Below the pieces are notes generated by a model. It ran no database searches. It saw only the letters and a list, made by a program, of their open reading frames with translations, and was not told where the DNA came from. Of a stretch of 39,522 bases of DNA, positions 20,758-32,603 are shown piece by piece. The translations under genes and the position numbers were made by a program. How positions within the stretch are numbered: the stretch's first letter is position 1; every line of letters begins with the position of its first letter. The DNA comes from Chara braunii (Eukaryota > Streptophyta > Charophyceae > Charales > Characeae), in assembly GCA_003427395.1 (NCBI GenBank), contig BFEA01000006.1, positions 1,247,754-1,287,275 on the forward strand. Reading direction: 5' to 3'.

Positions 20758-23700
20758 AAGGAGAGACGGTCATAGTGTTGGAGGAGTACTGCTCGCACGC
20801 TTTCTGGGCCAAGTACTCGTGGGAGGGGCGAAAGACGGGATTGCTAACTAATTGGGGCACGTCTGGCCTCAGAGGATGTAATGTCATTAATTGCTTGCTG
20901 CCATTTTTTTCGCGCGTTAGCACTCTTGAGGCTGCTTCCTAGTATCAACTTCAATGTTGTTGATGGTCAGTGTGTACCCTCTCAGTTAAAAGCATTATCT
21001 GATGACCTACTGGAGAGGGTTTTGTGTTGGTTGCTGGAGTCCGTCCGGGAAAGGAGTCTCCTGTTTCGACCTGCCTCATGCTAACAAAAGCATATCAATA
21101 AAGAGTTCGTAAGGCAGTTTATTCTAGTCGTCGCTGTGGTTAGAGTATACTCAGCAACTAGTGAGTGCCGAATGAGCCTCAGAAAGTGAACGGTTGGATC
21201 TGCTCTAGCCCTCTGGCTGCGCCAGTGACTTATCACGTTTGACACATCGTCACTCTGAGATGAAGGAAGACTTCGATTACTCCTATCTAGTTTGTTTTGC
21301 TTGCTTATGATAGCTGGTCAATTGGATGACTTCGTATGGGAAGTGATTACTAGCTAGTGCAGTTAACTCGGCCCAGCTTCCCCACCCGTCACAAGTCGTC
21401 CTCGTGCGTTGTAAGTGATAATTGTTAGTTTTCAGGCAAGTGCTGGTTGAACCGGTGTTGAACTGAGTCGCTAGTTCTAATGTTTTGATTGTGCGAGAGA
21501 TAATTTCCTTTTCTTGTGGTCGAGTTCCATCGGCGCAATTTTGTGCATACGACTCTCTTCGAGTTTCCCCTCTCCTTTGATTTGGAAGTGGTGGCATTGG
21601 GAAAAGTTGAATGATGTCGGTTTCCATCGAGTTTTGGCGAGGATACTTAACGAAGCATACATGAGGGTAAAACACTCTCGTGTATCTCTTATCGTTTCTT
21701 GAATCCTCCTCCTCGCTTTAAAATTTAGGCCTGAGGCAGTTATAAGTTGTTTGTGCCTCGTGCTCTGAGCACTTCTTGCGGGAGGCTGGTGATCGACTTT
21801 GGAGAGCTCCGTGATAAGCACTGACCCTTTGGGGGGGGGCCTTATTAATGAAGCTTTGGCCTAACAGTCTCGGTCCGCCTGCCTTCATGAGGGTGTAAAA
21901 CCAGTGAGGCTAAGTAAGTCCTAAAATATTAATCTTGTTGTTTTATCATCTGGTCATGGTGTTTTAATGGGAAAAAGGTGAGTCGCTCTTAGGGAGGTTG
22001 CATATTTACTCGCTAAGTTCCTAATGGACGGAGATTAGTGTCTCCCTGTCAAGACACTGGGTTGCTCAACGAAAAGGGGCTGTTGACTTGACGTAGTCCA
22101 AAATCCTTTGCTTGTTGATACTAAGACCCTGATTGGTGTGAAAGCAAAACTTGTCGTCCACATTGAGCTCTGTAAAAAGCCTAGTGCGGGGATTGAGTGA
22201 ACAATGCAAGAGCAAGTCTGAAAAGCAGAGTCCCGAGCAGGAAACAGATCCGCATTACTCTGTGCCGAGGCCATCATTTGAATGTCCCATGAAAACCCTG
22301 ATTTGTCGACGATGCTACCACCGTTGAAACCCTGTTTGGCACACGGACTTTACGCCAGTGTGAAGTCTGAGGAGAAGGCGTTAGTATTTTTTTTTTTTTT
22401 TGAAAACCTTGAGTGAGAGCTATACTGGATATCAGCGAGTGTTACTCGAATGGAAAGACAGGCTTATGAAGTAGCCCTCCCGTACTAAACCAGAATTGGT
22501 CCTAAGGTTGACGGAACTTGATCCTAAGCCCTCATGCTATACGTCACTTCTTTCGCTGGTTTATTCATTGTTAATCGTTATTTAAATCAACTTGGCTCGC
22601 ATAACCAAGCTTTTGGCTGAACACAGCCCTGTACCGTGAGGGGTTCTCGTAGTCTACAAGCGGGAACAATTCATAATGTACTCAGATTTGTTGTGCTAGA
22701 CAGTGACTGCCCTGTGCCTCATTCTATCGAGTCTTACTGCTGGGGGCAACCTGCACATTACGTGAGCGGTGTCTATGTCTAGTAGCTAAGACTGCATTGA
22801 GTAAGTGGTTGGTACTGAGACCAGCGGTCCGAACGTACATACGATAGACGAGAGTGAAAGTTGAAATGCCCAATGTGCGGAGATCGACTCACGGCTCTAT
22901 AACATTGTTATCTGGCGTGCTCTGAGTAAACGAATATTAGAACAATCACCCTGCTAAGTGTCGAACGGACGTGACCTCTCCGAGAGCCGATAATGTTATG
23001 ATTGGTGACACCGCAGGCAGCTGATCTGATTGTCTTTTGCAAGGAGGGACTTAATGAACCCCCAGCTGGATAGTTATCTATCGACCTGAGAAAGCTATCG
23101 CAAGCTCGAACCCTTTCCTATACGCAGTAGCCTCAAGAAAAGTCCCTAGTAATTACACGGGCTAACTCAACCTAACTGTCAAGAACAGCAGTTGCTCTCC
23201 CTCTCTTATTTCATTTCCAGGGTGGTCCCAATTGGACTAAGCTTGCCAGACACCCAGTAGGACTTCAGATACCGGCACCAGAATAAGGACATGGTCGGTC
23301 TGCGGTCCAGCATTGGGCACTCCCGTCTGATCTCCCTCCTTCGTTTGTAGCTAAACTGCGGGCTAGAGCCTGTTTCCACACTCCGAAAGCTGACAACCCT
23401 TACCTAATGATTGGAGTACTCAGCATCCACGAGAAGATCTGACTAACTTCCATGACCCCTAGTTTAGGTACAGCTTCCTTTTCCGCGTGCAGGGCACACG
23501 AAGCTCATCTGCAGTCAACCTTTTTCACTAATCAAATCCAGAGAGGTCTGAAGGAAATTATGAAAGAGAACGAGGTCCTCGTGTTGAAACACAGATCTAA
23601 CAGAGACAAAAAAATGGGATGGGAGGAAGACGCGTGCCGAGACATGGAAATGTATGGGAAAACTCAGCGTGAATAGGCGGTTCGGATGGTAAAAAGGGAA

Positions 23701-24160
23701 AAGTATGTTGAATACGTAATTTATTTTCATGATCGCAATGATAAATTACACAGTACTGGTTCGCTGCTAGAGACAGTGGAGCAGGCTGGGGCAAAAGTCA
23801 GATAAGCTCAGTTGTGCCCTAATCCTCTTATCAAAACTCTATTTAGCATCGGAGTCAGCAAGTGCCTCTCAGTAAATTGCAGTTTTCCTCAGCAGTCAGA
23901 CAATAAGTGATCCGTAGTCGGTGACTTGATATTTTAGTATTAAATCAGCACCTAATCAGTGTACAGTCGATATTCGATCAGCACATAACCAGCATTCAAT
24001 CATCATCCGATCAGCTTTCAATCGTTCGAGTTACTCGAAACTTCTAGTAAAAAATCTATCAGGATATAGACATTGTTGAACTGCCTCAAGGACTAGTATC
24101 CGTCGGGTAGTACTCTCAACAGAAGACACCGGGTTTGTTTTCAACATTCACGTTTTTCAT
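20758..24160. other. Long gene-poor stretch
   Basis: About 3.4 kb of balanced composition with no open frame above 130 codons. The longest ones, on the minus strand around 21283-21821, have no recognisable domain. A poly-T run lies at 22387-22402. Upstream of the next gene, at 23941-24023, short words AATCAGCAC, CGATCAGCAC and CGATCAGC recur. No transposon boundary was identified. Confidence 0.5.
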
Positions 24161-24664
24161 ATGAGCACGGTTCAATTATTTTCAGTCTCGGAGACTGTCT
24201 TGATCAGTCTCAATCAGATCGTGTCTAGGGATGCCTTCCAGTATCGGTATGTCAGCGCAACTGGTTTCAAGCAAGATGAATTATCTATCTTTGTGGTTCA
24301 CACAGAGTTCGCTGAGGGAGTCATTCATGACTTGAGACCCTATTTAAAGAAAGGGAAAGAGACTCGTGAGTTCTTCGACTCCGTCTTGGTTTCGACAACC
24401 AGTTACCTGGAAGGAAAAGAGAGGGAATTCGACGAGAGTGGTACCAAGTTGATCCGTAGTTTTGGACCTAAGATTTACACTAACTATCCAAAGTCTCCAG
24501 TACCTTTCACTCTCGCTGACGGTTCTTGCTGGGAAGAACTAATGAATTTGGCAAAGAGGTACATCTCTCCAGTGGTGATTGATTACGAGGCAGCGACTGA
24601 ACCATCGGATTTTCAGCATCTCAGACGAGGGGTTTTCTCCCATCCATATTTTCCTACTCTATGA
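24161..24664 (+). CDS. Hypothetical protein, 167 residues
   Basis: An uninterrupted frame from ATG (24161) to TGA with no stop or low-complexity sequence, which stands out in this degraded region. The protein looks soluble: no signal peptide, no membrane segment, and a mix of charged and aromatic residues. Features include an acidic-basic stretch around residues 64-72 (YLKKGKETREFF region), a Pro-rich turn YPKSPVPFTL near residue 110 and an aromatic C-terminus FSHPYFPTL. I do not recognise the family. It may be a complete small gene, a first exon or a retroelement fragment. The repeated GATCAGC words 140-220 bases upstream could be promoter elements, but that is a guess. Confidence 0.45.
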   Translation: MSTVQLFSVSETVLISLNQIVSRDAFQYRYVSATGFKQDELSIFVVHTEFAEGVIHDLRPYLKKGKETREFFDSVLVSTTSYLEGKEREFDESGTKLIRSFGPKIYTNYPKSPVPFTLADGSCWEELMNLAKRYISPVVIDYEAATEPSDFQHLRRGVFSHPYFPTL

Positions 24665-26044
24665 GAGAAATTTTGTGCCATGATTGATTTCTGTATCATG
24701 GGACTTGGGTGGACGTGCTCAGAGCTCGCAGGCTTCAGGTGGCTCTATATTCCGATGCCACAACCTCAAAAAGTATAGGGACATGGTTCAAGGCACAAGA
24801 AACGCACAGCAAAGTGAGAGATTGAGTGTGAGATTCAGAGGGATGAGTGAGGACTCTTGATTGGTGCTGGTCATGCTCTCTACATGTGTATTTCCTGAGA
24901 CTATTATGAGTTTTCATTCTTCCCTCATCTGAGTTTGTTATTGCTTGAGTCAGTCAGTCTTGCCTTGCATTGTCATTGTTGATGATTGCTTCTCTTTGAT
25001 GATTCTGTCACAATTCTCAAAAATAAAAAAATTGGCAAAATCGATGAATGCATGAAGAGCCCTGACTAGAAAAAGTGCAACAACGCTCCTAATTCTGGAG
25101 AGGCTAAGAGATGACCAGGTAGTCGTCGGCCGACCAGTCTTTTTCCCTCTTTGCCTAAGCCCCACGGCTGATCTATATGCCGATATCACCCCGGACCCCC
25201 GTTGAAACTCCTCTTACTCATTTTTCTTAGACAGGGCTTACCACTCCTGCAAGATCCCAATGGCTACACTTCCTTCCGCAGTAATCACCAAGTCGTGGGT
25301 ATGGGTTTGCTACAGACCTGTAACCGGTCCTAGGTGAAGCTGACTTCTGTTCGGATCTTGGTGATAGTAGCAACCACTCAGTTTGCTACTATCACACGTC
25401 ACCTCAGACTATACTGCTACTGGCCTCCACACACACAGCTACCGCAAACTGCACCATTGCGGTCCTCCGCCTGATGTCCACTGTGCCTAGGCATGGTTCC
25501 CGTCTGTCAGGCCCCAACCGCATATTCATAGTCAAACTTCTCACCACATTCATCAGTTAAATGGTGGTGCACCCACCAAAAGTCCCCGTCACTCAGTTTC
25601 TTCTGCTTCGTGGGGACCTTTGAATCTCTTTGACAAAATTATGATGCTGTAACCATTAGTGTGAGGCCCAAGTCAGGATCTAGCTTTAGCGGACACCTAA
25701 ATAAACAGATATTGTGCGACGCGCAGATTTACCAAATGTCCTCAAAATCACGTTGTTGTTTGCGTCGCCCTCCGCATGTATGCCCACGTCACAGACAAGC
25801 ACATCAATCAAAGAGATATAATCTTTTTAATCCTAATTTACTCAAAAAATCCGGTCGGCGACCAACTCCGACTTTCACGATCATCAAAGGGGAAACAGAT
25901 CACGCGCGCCTTAAGTCTGCGAGCCCACACAGTCTCTACTCCAGCCAACCATCCAGCTTGGTGTAAATCGCGAACGCAACCGTGCCCCGCGCGGTATCCT
26001 TAAACTTTAATCTCAACGTATTTCCCTTTATCTGCAAAAAACAG
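24665..26044. other. Gene-poor stretch with one strong hairpin
   Basis: The open frames (up to 101 codons, at 25661-25966) lack support. GTGATAGTAGCAA (25361-25373) is exactly complementary to TTGCTACTATCAC (25383-25395), a 13-bp stem with a 9-base loop. No accompanying terminator or promoter is seen. Confidence 0.5.
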
Positions 26045-26074
26045 GGTGGATACCCTTGTAAGGGTATTCACACC
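26045..26074 (+). repeat. 30-nt hairpin module, copy 2
   Basis: GGTGGATACCCTTGTAAGGG continues to TATTCACACC and folds as a hairpin. It is preceded by TGCAAAAAACA and followed by GACAGCGC. The loop, inner stem and both flanks match the minus-strand copy at 17843-17872, while the outer stem differs yet still pairs. Confidence 0.7.
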
Positions 26075-27360
26075 GACAGCGCGATCACTTCCGCAAGCAA
26101 TCGCGAGTCAAATACAAGTGGATAACCGAGCACCCACGAGGTAAGCAAGCAAGAGCGTGAGAGAGGACGAGCGAGTAAAGATGACAAAGCAAAGGGCGGG
26201 AACGCTGGTCACGGTCAAGCTCGAACTACGATGCCGCCTTCAGCCAAAGTGCGATCCACGAGAGGGCAAGAGGATCGCGAACGCTGAGTGCATTGGCAAT
26301 AAGCAGGGGAGAGAGAGAGAGAGAAAGAGAGAGGAATGAGACATCAGCTAAGGAGGTGAGAGCTACGTGGAGAAGGGAAATGAGTAAAACGCAATCGTAA
26401 GAAAGGAGGAGGAGTGAATGTGATAGTGAGGAAGGGAGAAACGAACATAAGGAGGAACGAGACTTAACGAGAGCAGACGATAAATGAGGGAGAGGGAGGA
26501 GAAAAGAAAGGTGTACAAGGAAAAGAAGGAGAGAGTATCAAGGAAGAAGGTAAAGAAAAGAAGGAGAGGAGATACAAACGATACGAAAGCTCACCTTTGC
26601 TCTTGGAGTATCTAGAAAACGACGAGAGACTTAGTGATCGTTCGACGGATTTCCTTGCTTAAATCAGGACGCGGCCACCAAGCCGTTTGAGGTGAGTTAT
26701 TTCCCTCAGAATAATATTATTACTATATTATGGATTATTATTATCAATATTATTATCTATATATTTTTTTTCCTAAGTGGATATACGTTGACAGGAAAAA
26801 TGAGAATGGGATTTATACGGTCACGATTAAAGCAGTAGAAAGGGAAAGGAAATGAGGAGAAAATAAAGGTTCGTAATTTAGTTGTTATCGCTACTAATCT
26901 TACCGTCACGTGGACTATTATTTTCTTTTATAATCTATCACTATCAAACAGGGGTTAAGAGGATAAGGGAAAGGAGAACGGAAAACGAGAGAGAAAAGAT
27001 GGAAAAGACATAACATGGCTCGCTTGTTATGAAAAGTAATCACGGTTGTCGAGGTCTTCCTATACCATGATGTTGGCTTATGGATCGTCGCATGCAAATC
27101 TCGCTAAACCTCTCGGGGTAACTGGTACCTGATCGGCTATGGCGGGCTGACAGTCACGAGCAGAGGATGGGGGCAGTATTGGCGATCGATAGGAATCAGC
27201 TTCAGTGCCCTCGTCCCATAGATTTTCAGGGGAATGGTCTTGACTTACTCCATGGCAATTATGCCGACAAGATGAGTAGAGGTGGATAAATTTACGGCTC
27301 AAATTTTAGAGGTATAATTATGAGTGTATGTGACAAGTGTAAGAGAAAGATCAAGTTTTC
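26075..27360. other. Purine-rich non-coding stretch
   Basis: From about 26130 to 26580 the plus strand is strongly G/A-rich (GAGAGAGAGAGAGAAAGAGA near 26310, and AAGAAGGAGAG repeats). An AT-rich segment follows at 26700-26780. No gene is seen. Confidence 0.55.
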
Positions 27361-27900
27361 ACCGATAGGATGAGCAATGCGCCAATCGATAGGAAAATCC
27401 CCAAATCCATAACTAACCTCGCACATCTTGCAACAGAAGGATGACCAGATTTGGCGAATCTATCACTAGATCATGGAGACATATACCACTACGATCTCGT
27501 ATGTGTGAGTGTATTTGTACGTACATGGGTGTGTGTGTATGTACGTGTGTACGCGTGTGAGTGGGTGTGTCACCGTGTGTGGGCATGATGAGACGTGTGG
27601 CCAGCTACATGCTACTTCCATCAATAGGATGAGCAAAATAATTTAATCTACCACTAGAACATGGAAATATACATCGTCACGATATGTGTGTATGTGTGTG
27701 GATGTGTGTGCAAGAATGACGCAGTGAACATCATGCTACTTTCATCAATCGGATGAGCGAATCGAGCGAACCTACCGCTAGAATATGGAAAGATGTGTCC
27801 CTAAACGGGCGCATGTATGTGTGTATCTGTGTGCGTGAGTGAGTGGATATACGTGCATGCGTGAGAAGTATGTGTGTGTGTGTGTGTGTGAGTGGAAGCG
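27361..27900 (+). repeat. Diverged tandem array with TG-rich arms, about four units
   Basis: Unit heads are CGATAGGATGAGC (27363), an AGAAGGATGACC variant (27435), ATCAATAGGATGAGC (27620) and ATCAATCGGATGAGC (27744). The last three are followed by CTATCACTAGATCATGGA, CTACCACTAGAACATGGA and CTACCGCTAGAATATGGA, and then by long TG-rich stretches. The last two units are 124 bp apart. The same head occurs as an inverted pair at 116-209. Confidence 0.75.
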
Positions 27901-28086
27901 AGGGAAAACCGTACGTATTACTCGGCAGTCGACGCTGTTGTTGTCACGCGCCATTTTTCCATAAAATAACCCCCCTCGACACTAATGAATTGAACAAAAA
28001 AGGTGGCTAGTATACATTCGTTGTTATCCCATTGTATGAAAGTTATTTTATTCTTATTCGTTATTACTTTTATATTATCTAAGTTA
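27901..28086. other. Non-coding stretch
   Basis: AT-rich sequence leading into the ATT tract. Nothing recognised. Confidence 0.5.
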
Positions 28087-28146
28087 CTATTATTGTTATT
28101 ATTATTGTTATGTTTGCTATTATTATTATTATTATTAATTTATTAT
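28087..28146. repeat. (ATT)n tract, imperfect
   Basis: ATT trinucleotides interrupted by GTT and GTTTGCT. Confidence 0.88.
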
Positions 28147-28935
28147 TAGCATTTTGAAGCAAGCAGGCCATCGGCATGTGGTACCCGGTCCAAGTCAAGC
28201 CAAAAGGAAGCAGAGGCTGGGACGAGCTGAGGCTCTGTCCAAGTCAATAAAGTGTTGGCCGGCCACGCTTAGGGGTATTGCCCGTTCGTGAGAAGTGTGA
28301 TGTGTTGCTGAAGCACTTATGCACTATCTGCGAGTAGCATGTGCGCGAGGACCCTGTTGGGGTATGCTGCACTGAGAAGGAAGGCGGTCATAGCCGCATC
28401 AGTTAGTAATATGGATAGAGGTGAGTAACAACAGATTTGTTCAGAGTCGAGATTCTCAAGTAGAGAAAGAAAAAAAGAGGAGTGAATGGAAAAAGAAGAG
28501 ACAGTCAACCAGACAGACGCGGAGCGGACAGAGACGGACAAACAAACAGACGGACAAATACAAACAGACTGACACACACATAGAAAAAGAGGTGGAAGGA
28601 GGGACATACCTGGTCTTGGCAATCGTCTATGGGGATTAATAATTTCACGTACTTTGGTTCAACTGTTGATGTCTACAGTTGCATTATCAACTTGTGGGTT
28701 GGTAGTGGCCACGTAACTGTAGTTTGGGCACTGAGCACCAAAAAGGAAAAGGGCTCTGGGCACTTCCGTTAGGGACGACGAGACATGCTTTCATTGACAG
28801 TCGGATGCAATGATCTGGTTCTTCATGATGAAGTATCGGTACAGTTATGCTTTCTGAACAGTGTCGGCCTTCCAGGTTTTCAGTGTGATATTGCAAACAA
28901 AAATCTGTTGATTCGCCATTGTCCATTTTCCCTGC
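28147..28935. other. Gene-poor stretch
   Basis: Open frames of 72-101 codons on both strands overlap one another and carry repeat-like composition (AGACAGACGGACAAA-type runs near 28500-28570). No gene is supported. Confidence 0.5.
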
Positions 28936-28972
28936 ATTATTATTAATATTGTTATTATTATTATTGTTACTA

Positions 28973-29027
<55 letters not shown>
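28936..29027. repeat. (ATT)n microsatellite
   Basis: About 30 ATT units, pure from about 28978 onwards. Confidence 0.95.
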
Positions 29028-29642
29028 AATAATATTGCTAGCATAATGGCCCAGGCAGGCCTCGTGCCCGTCTTAAGAAAGTCGGGTCTGAGTATCTACG
29101 CGAGGGGCCTATCTCAACATCTTCCGATACGGGTCTCAGACAATACTGGACGACGGTTGGCTGAAGTGCAACCGGGGCCTCACCCTGGGTTCTTCCGAGA
29201 GAAGCGACTGCACCAGGCAGGAGAGACCATGACATGAGTTGTCGCACATTGGGCACACGCAGCTTGAGGCCAACATAGTAAGATGGGACCATGGACCACT
29301 AAGGATGCAACATTGCCACTGCATCCATGCACAAACAGTAAGGGGCGTGGGTCGCGGCTGGACAACGGAACACAATCGAGTTATGGCTAGGCATGCAGAG
29401 CAGCAAGCATGCACACGCACGGTCTTGCAGGCGAGCAGAACAGTAATCATACACATGGTCCTTGAGAAACGCATGTGGTACACCGAGCGGGTTGATGTAC
29501 CCAAAACTGTGTGGCGAAAGCAAAAGAGAAGGGAAAGTGAAATTCATGGAGAGTTTTAGCACGTGAGACATCGAATGAATGTTTTCCTTTTCTTATGGTC
29601 CTTTGTTCCTTGCAGAGTCATCTGAAACATTGATGAAATATA
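29028..29642. other. Non-coding or unrecognised stretch
   Basis: Several overlapping frames of 61-122 codons on both strands, none with a recognisable motif. GC-richer than its surroundings, which explains the longer random frames. Confidence 0.45.
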
Positions 29643-29650
29643 GTCACTAT

Positions 29651-30425
29651 CAGGGTTACCGGCGTTCGGGATGGGCCGAACGCCCGAACCCGAACGCCCG
29701 AACGTACGGGACCCCTTCGGGAGGCGTTCGGCCGTTCGAGTCGAACGCGGACAAAAAAAAAAAAAAAAAAAAAAAAAACCAAGTTTTCAAAAATTTCCGA
29801 ACAAAAACTATGTTATGGAGAAACATAAACTAAACAACATTTGCCTGGGCNCTACATCCAAATTCTTTACCAAATTTGAATTAAAAATCCAATACAGAAA
29901 ATAAACACNATGATAAAAATAAGAAAAAATAAAAAGAGAATTAAAATGAGTGAGTGTGCCAGCACCTTTTCGACATCGCCATCTTTGCCGATTTTTAATT
30001 ATTTTTTGGCATTGATAAATGCCCTGAAAATTTACAGATATGTAGTTTACATAATCAGTAACTCATTAAAAAAAATTCAAAAAATAACAATTTCTTTTAG
30101 GCCCCGAAATAAAGTGAAAACAAAAAGTTAAAAGGGAAAAAAAACAAAATAGTGAGTGGGCGAGCACGTTTTGACACCCCCATCTTTGACAATTTTTAAT
30201 GTTTTTTTGGCTTAGCAGAATCGCTTCACAATTTATAGGCGTGTAGGCTACATAATAGAGAACTAAAAAAAAACAATTCAGAAAAAAAAAACTTATTTTT
30301 AGGTCCCGAAATATTTTTTGGCGGGGGCCGAACCTGGAGGTGTTCGGNCCCCGAACGGGACCCCGAACGCCCGAACGTTCGGGCGCCAGCCCGGGGGTCC
30401 CCGAACGTTCGGTCAGGTAACCCTG
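29651..30425. mobile_element. Non-autonomous hAT-type MITE, 775 bp
   Basis: Starts with CAGGGTTACC and ends with the exact inverse GGTAACCCTG. It is flanked by a perfect 8-bp target duplication GTCACTAT at 29643-29650 and 30426-30433. A CAGGG terminus with an 8-bp duplication is the signature of the hAT superfamily. Both subterminal regions (about 90 bases on the left, about 110 on the right) are packed with CGAACG/CGTTCG words in both orientations, possible transposase-binding sites. The interior is A-rich, carries a ~202-bp duplication and two N positions (a third N lies in the right GC block), and encodes no transposase. Confidence 0.93.
29949..30312 (+). repeat. ~202-bp internal duplication of the MITE
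   Basis: AGTGAGTGTGCCAGCAC at 29949 matches AGTGAGTGGGCGAGCAC at 30151. Both units continue with CCATCTTTG, ATTTTTAAT and TTTTTTGGC, and later with TTTAGG(C/T)CCCGAAAT. The units are diverged, so the duplication predates this insertion or the copy is old. Confidence 0.8.
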
Positions 30426-30481
30426 GTCACTATTAGTATCATTATTATAATTTTTGATATTTTTATTATTATTTTTATTGC

Positions 30482-30483
<2 letters not shown>

Positions 30484-30519
<36 letters not shown>
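30484..30519. repeat. (ATT)n microsatellite
   Basis: About 12 TTA/ATT units just right of the MITE. Confidence 0.93.
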
Positions 30520-30520
<1 letters not shown>

Positions 30521-31113
30521 TTAACCCTTATTATTAACTTTATTTTTAATTATTTATTTGCCTAAATAATACTATTATTATCAGGTATCGTACGACAAAA
30601 CAATAATCGGAGAGACAGAGAATGCGAGGCGTTGGAGAGAAGAGGGACACTATCACTTTGTGATGATGCCCACCTCCCCCATCCTCCTCCGTTCTTATCC
30701 TGTTTGGTCCTCTCGGGCACTTATCTCTTCAACCATGGATGTTTGATAGTGTATTTTCACTGAGATTAGTCTTGGTTTTTGCTAACGCTAAAGGCCAGAC
30801 AATCAGTTATATAAGGCTACACGTGACCAAATACAGGGCGATTGCGGGAGCTCTGCCGGATTTCAGGAGGAACACTGGAGGCAGGGAACCATAAGGTACG
30901 TGTGACCTATCCCTTTCTCGTATACCCTTATAAAAGTACAACCTTTTATCGGATTGCATGCATGACTGTATAATATCCTATTCATTTATTTTTCAGGACA
31001 AAGATTATCAAAACAAAAAGGACATATGATTGAAATAAGAACCCTGTCTGATAGAAGGAAAGGAACCTAAGTTTACCGAAAAGGAACTTAGATTGTTTGG
31101 ACTGAGAGAACAA
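30520..31113. other. Non-coding lead-in to the hairpin array
   Basis: No gene. Two looser hairpins, ATCACTTTGTGAT near 30651 and ATAAGGT/ACCTAT near 30892-30911, may be outlying members of the array to the right. Confidence 0.4.
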
Positions 31114-32603
31114 AGTGGTGCGATAAAAGACTCATATGTGAGCTGTCGTGCTACTTGTGTATGTACTGACTCAACTAAGAATTGGCAATGAGGTACTCAT
31201 GTGTGAGTTACCTTACCGGATCGACTGTCGTCGTGATGGAGAAAAACGTTTAACATTTAGACGCGATAAAGGGAGGCTCTTGTGCGGGTCGCCCTGTTAA
31301 CTCACCAGACCAGTCTCAAAAGGTAGTAGAAAACCCATGTATGGGTTGGACACTTGCCCTATGAAACTGGGACGATTGACAAAATCAGAAGGTGGCGGTA
31401 CTCATGTGTGTGCTACCTCATCACCTTGATTAACTAGGGATCTGCTTGAGATTGAAAGGTGGAGGGATAATTATGTGAATCTATTCCTCTGGCCATATGG
31501 ATTAACAAGCGAGTGATGACCGAGCAAAAGCATACGGCAAGAAGGGTGAAGACTCTTGTGAGAATCATCATGCCGCTTGGCTGAGATAGCTTGATAAAAG
31601 GTTGTCTTACCGATCTCCTATGAATCGAACGAGTAATGAAAAACTACTGTGTGAATCTTCCTAGAACTTGTTTGGTACCTGACCAACTAACTCAAAGAAA
31701 AGGTGGTACGGGGGAGAGTGAGCGATGATAGGATACTCATGTATGAGTAATCCAACTATTTACTCACATATGACTAATGATGTGACTGACTGCAAACGAT
31801 TTGCCTATCTTATACTAAGTCAAAGGATGCGGGAAATCTAGTACTAACTTTCCTTTTTATTAACAATTCAGAAAAATTCAGTCTTTGCACTTATTCACGG
31901 TGTAGTAGGGGGCTTCAGTGAGGGTCATCCTATTCACACACTTTTCAACTTACTTACTCTCAGGTCCGGTCACCAAACAGGAAATAGGAGGACTTTTGTA
32001 GGAGTCATCCTATTACTTGTTTAAGATATGGACTACTCATTACCCAAGGAAGTAGTAAGGGGACCCTTCTTGGGGTCAGCTTATTACTTGCTTGATTCTA
32101 TACTAACTAGCGAGGTGGGATATTCCTGTAGGAATTTTCTAAACACTCACCTTCTGTCCAAACCAAGTCTTAGATCGGTTCGTTTCATGAGAGCAATAGG
32201 ATGCCCTTGTGAGAATCGTCATATTACATTCACGAAGTTGACATGGCATTTGGTCACGTGATAGTAGGAGACTCTTGTGCGCGTCACCTATTATTCGCTC
32301 AGACCGTTATTAACCTCTAGGAGGGGTTTGAAATTCAGATCTCTCCGAGTGATACGTAAAGCAAATAGTATGGTGCCCCCATAGTAGCAACTATTTGTTT
32401 GAAGAGGAATACGCATGTGTGAGTTATCCTGCTACTCGGAACAGATCCTGTGTATTGTCTTACTAACCATTTGTGTTTGCATTGAGTGGCACTGGAAAGA
32501 GACTCAAGTACTCATGTGTGATTTACTCGACTGCCTGTTTAATTAACAGATTGCTTGGTGTTGACCAAGTAGCAGGGGATTAATGTCTGAATCAACCTGC
32601 TAC
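31114..32603 (+). repeat. Array of about 18 related short hairpins
   Basis: Members share a core like GACTCTTGTGAGAGTC or ACTCATGTGTGAGT inside an outer stem like TAGTAGG/CCTATTA. Clear examples: 31114-31155 (11-bp outer stem with wobbles), 31193-31213, 31334-31349 (AACCCATGTATGGGTT), 31389-31427, 31535-31575 (CGGCA/TGCCG), 31731-31753, 31983-32014, 32051-32088 (AGTAGTAAG/CTTATTACT enclosing GACCC/GGGTC), 32261-32294 and 32569-32603 (GTAGCAGG/CCTGCTAC). Centres lie mostly 55-100 bases apart, with a few wider gaps. Stem sequences vary while pairing is largely kept. There is no coding capacity. Function is unknown; a diverged palindromic satellite is the cautious reading. Confidence 0.7.

Noticed and set aside
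28317-29571. Overlapping ORFs of 60-122 codons on both strands
   Set aside because: No motif and mutual overlap; the longer frames coincide with GC-richer sequence.
31114-32603. CRISPR array
   Set aside because: The repeats are diverged hairpins without identical repeats or constant-length spacers, and the context is eukaryotic.
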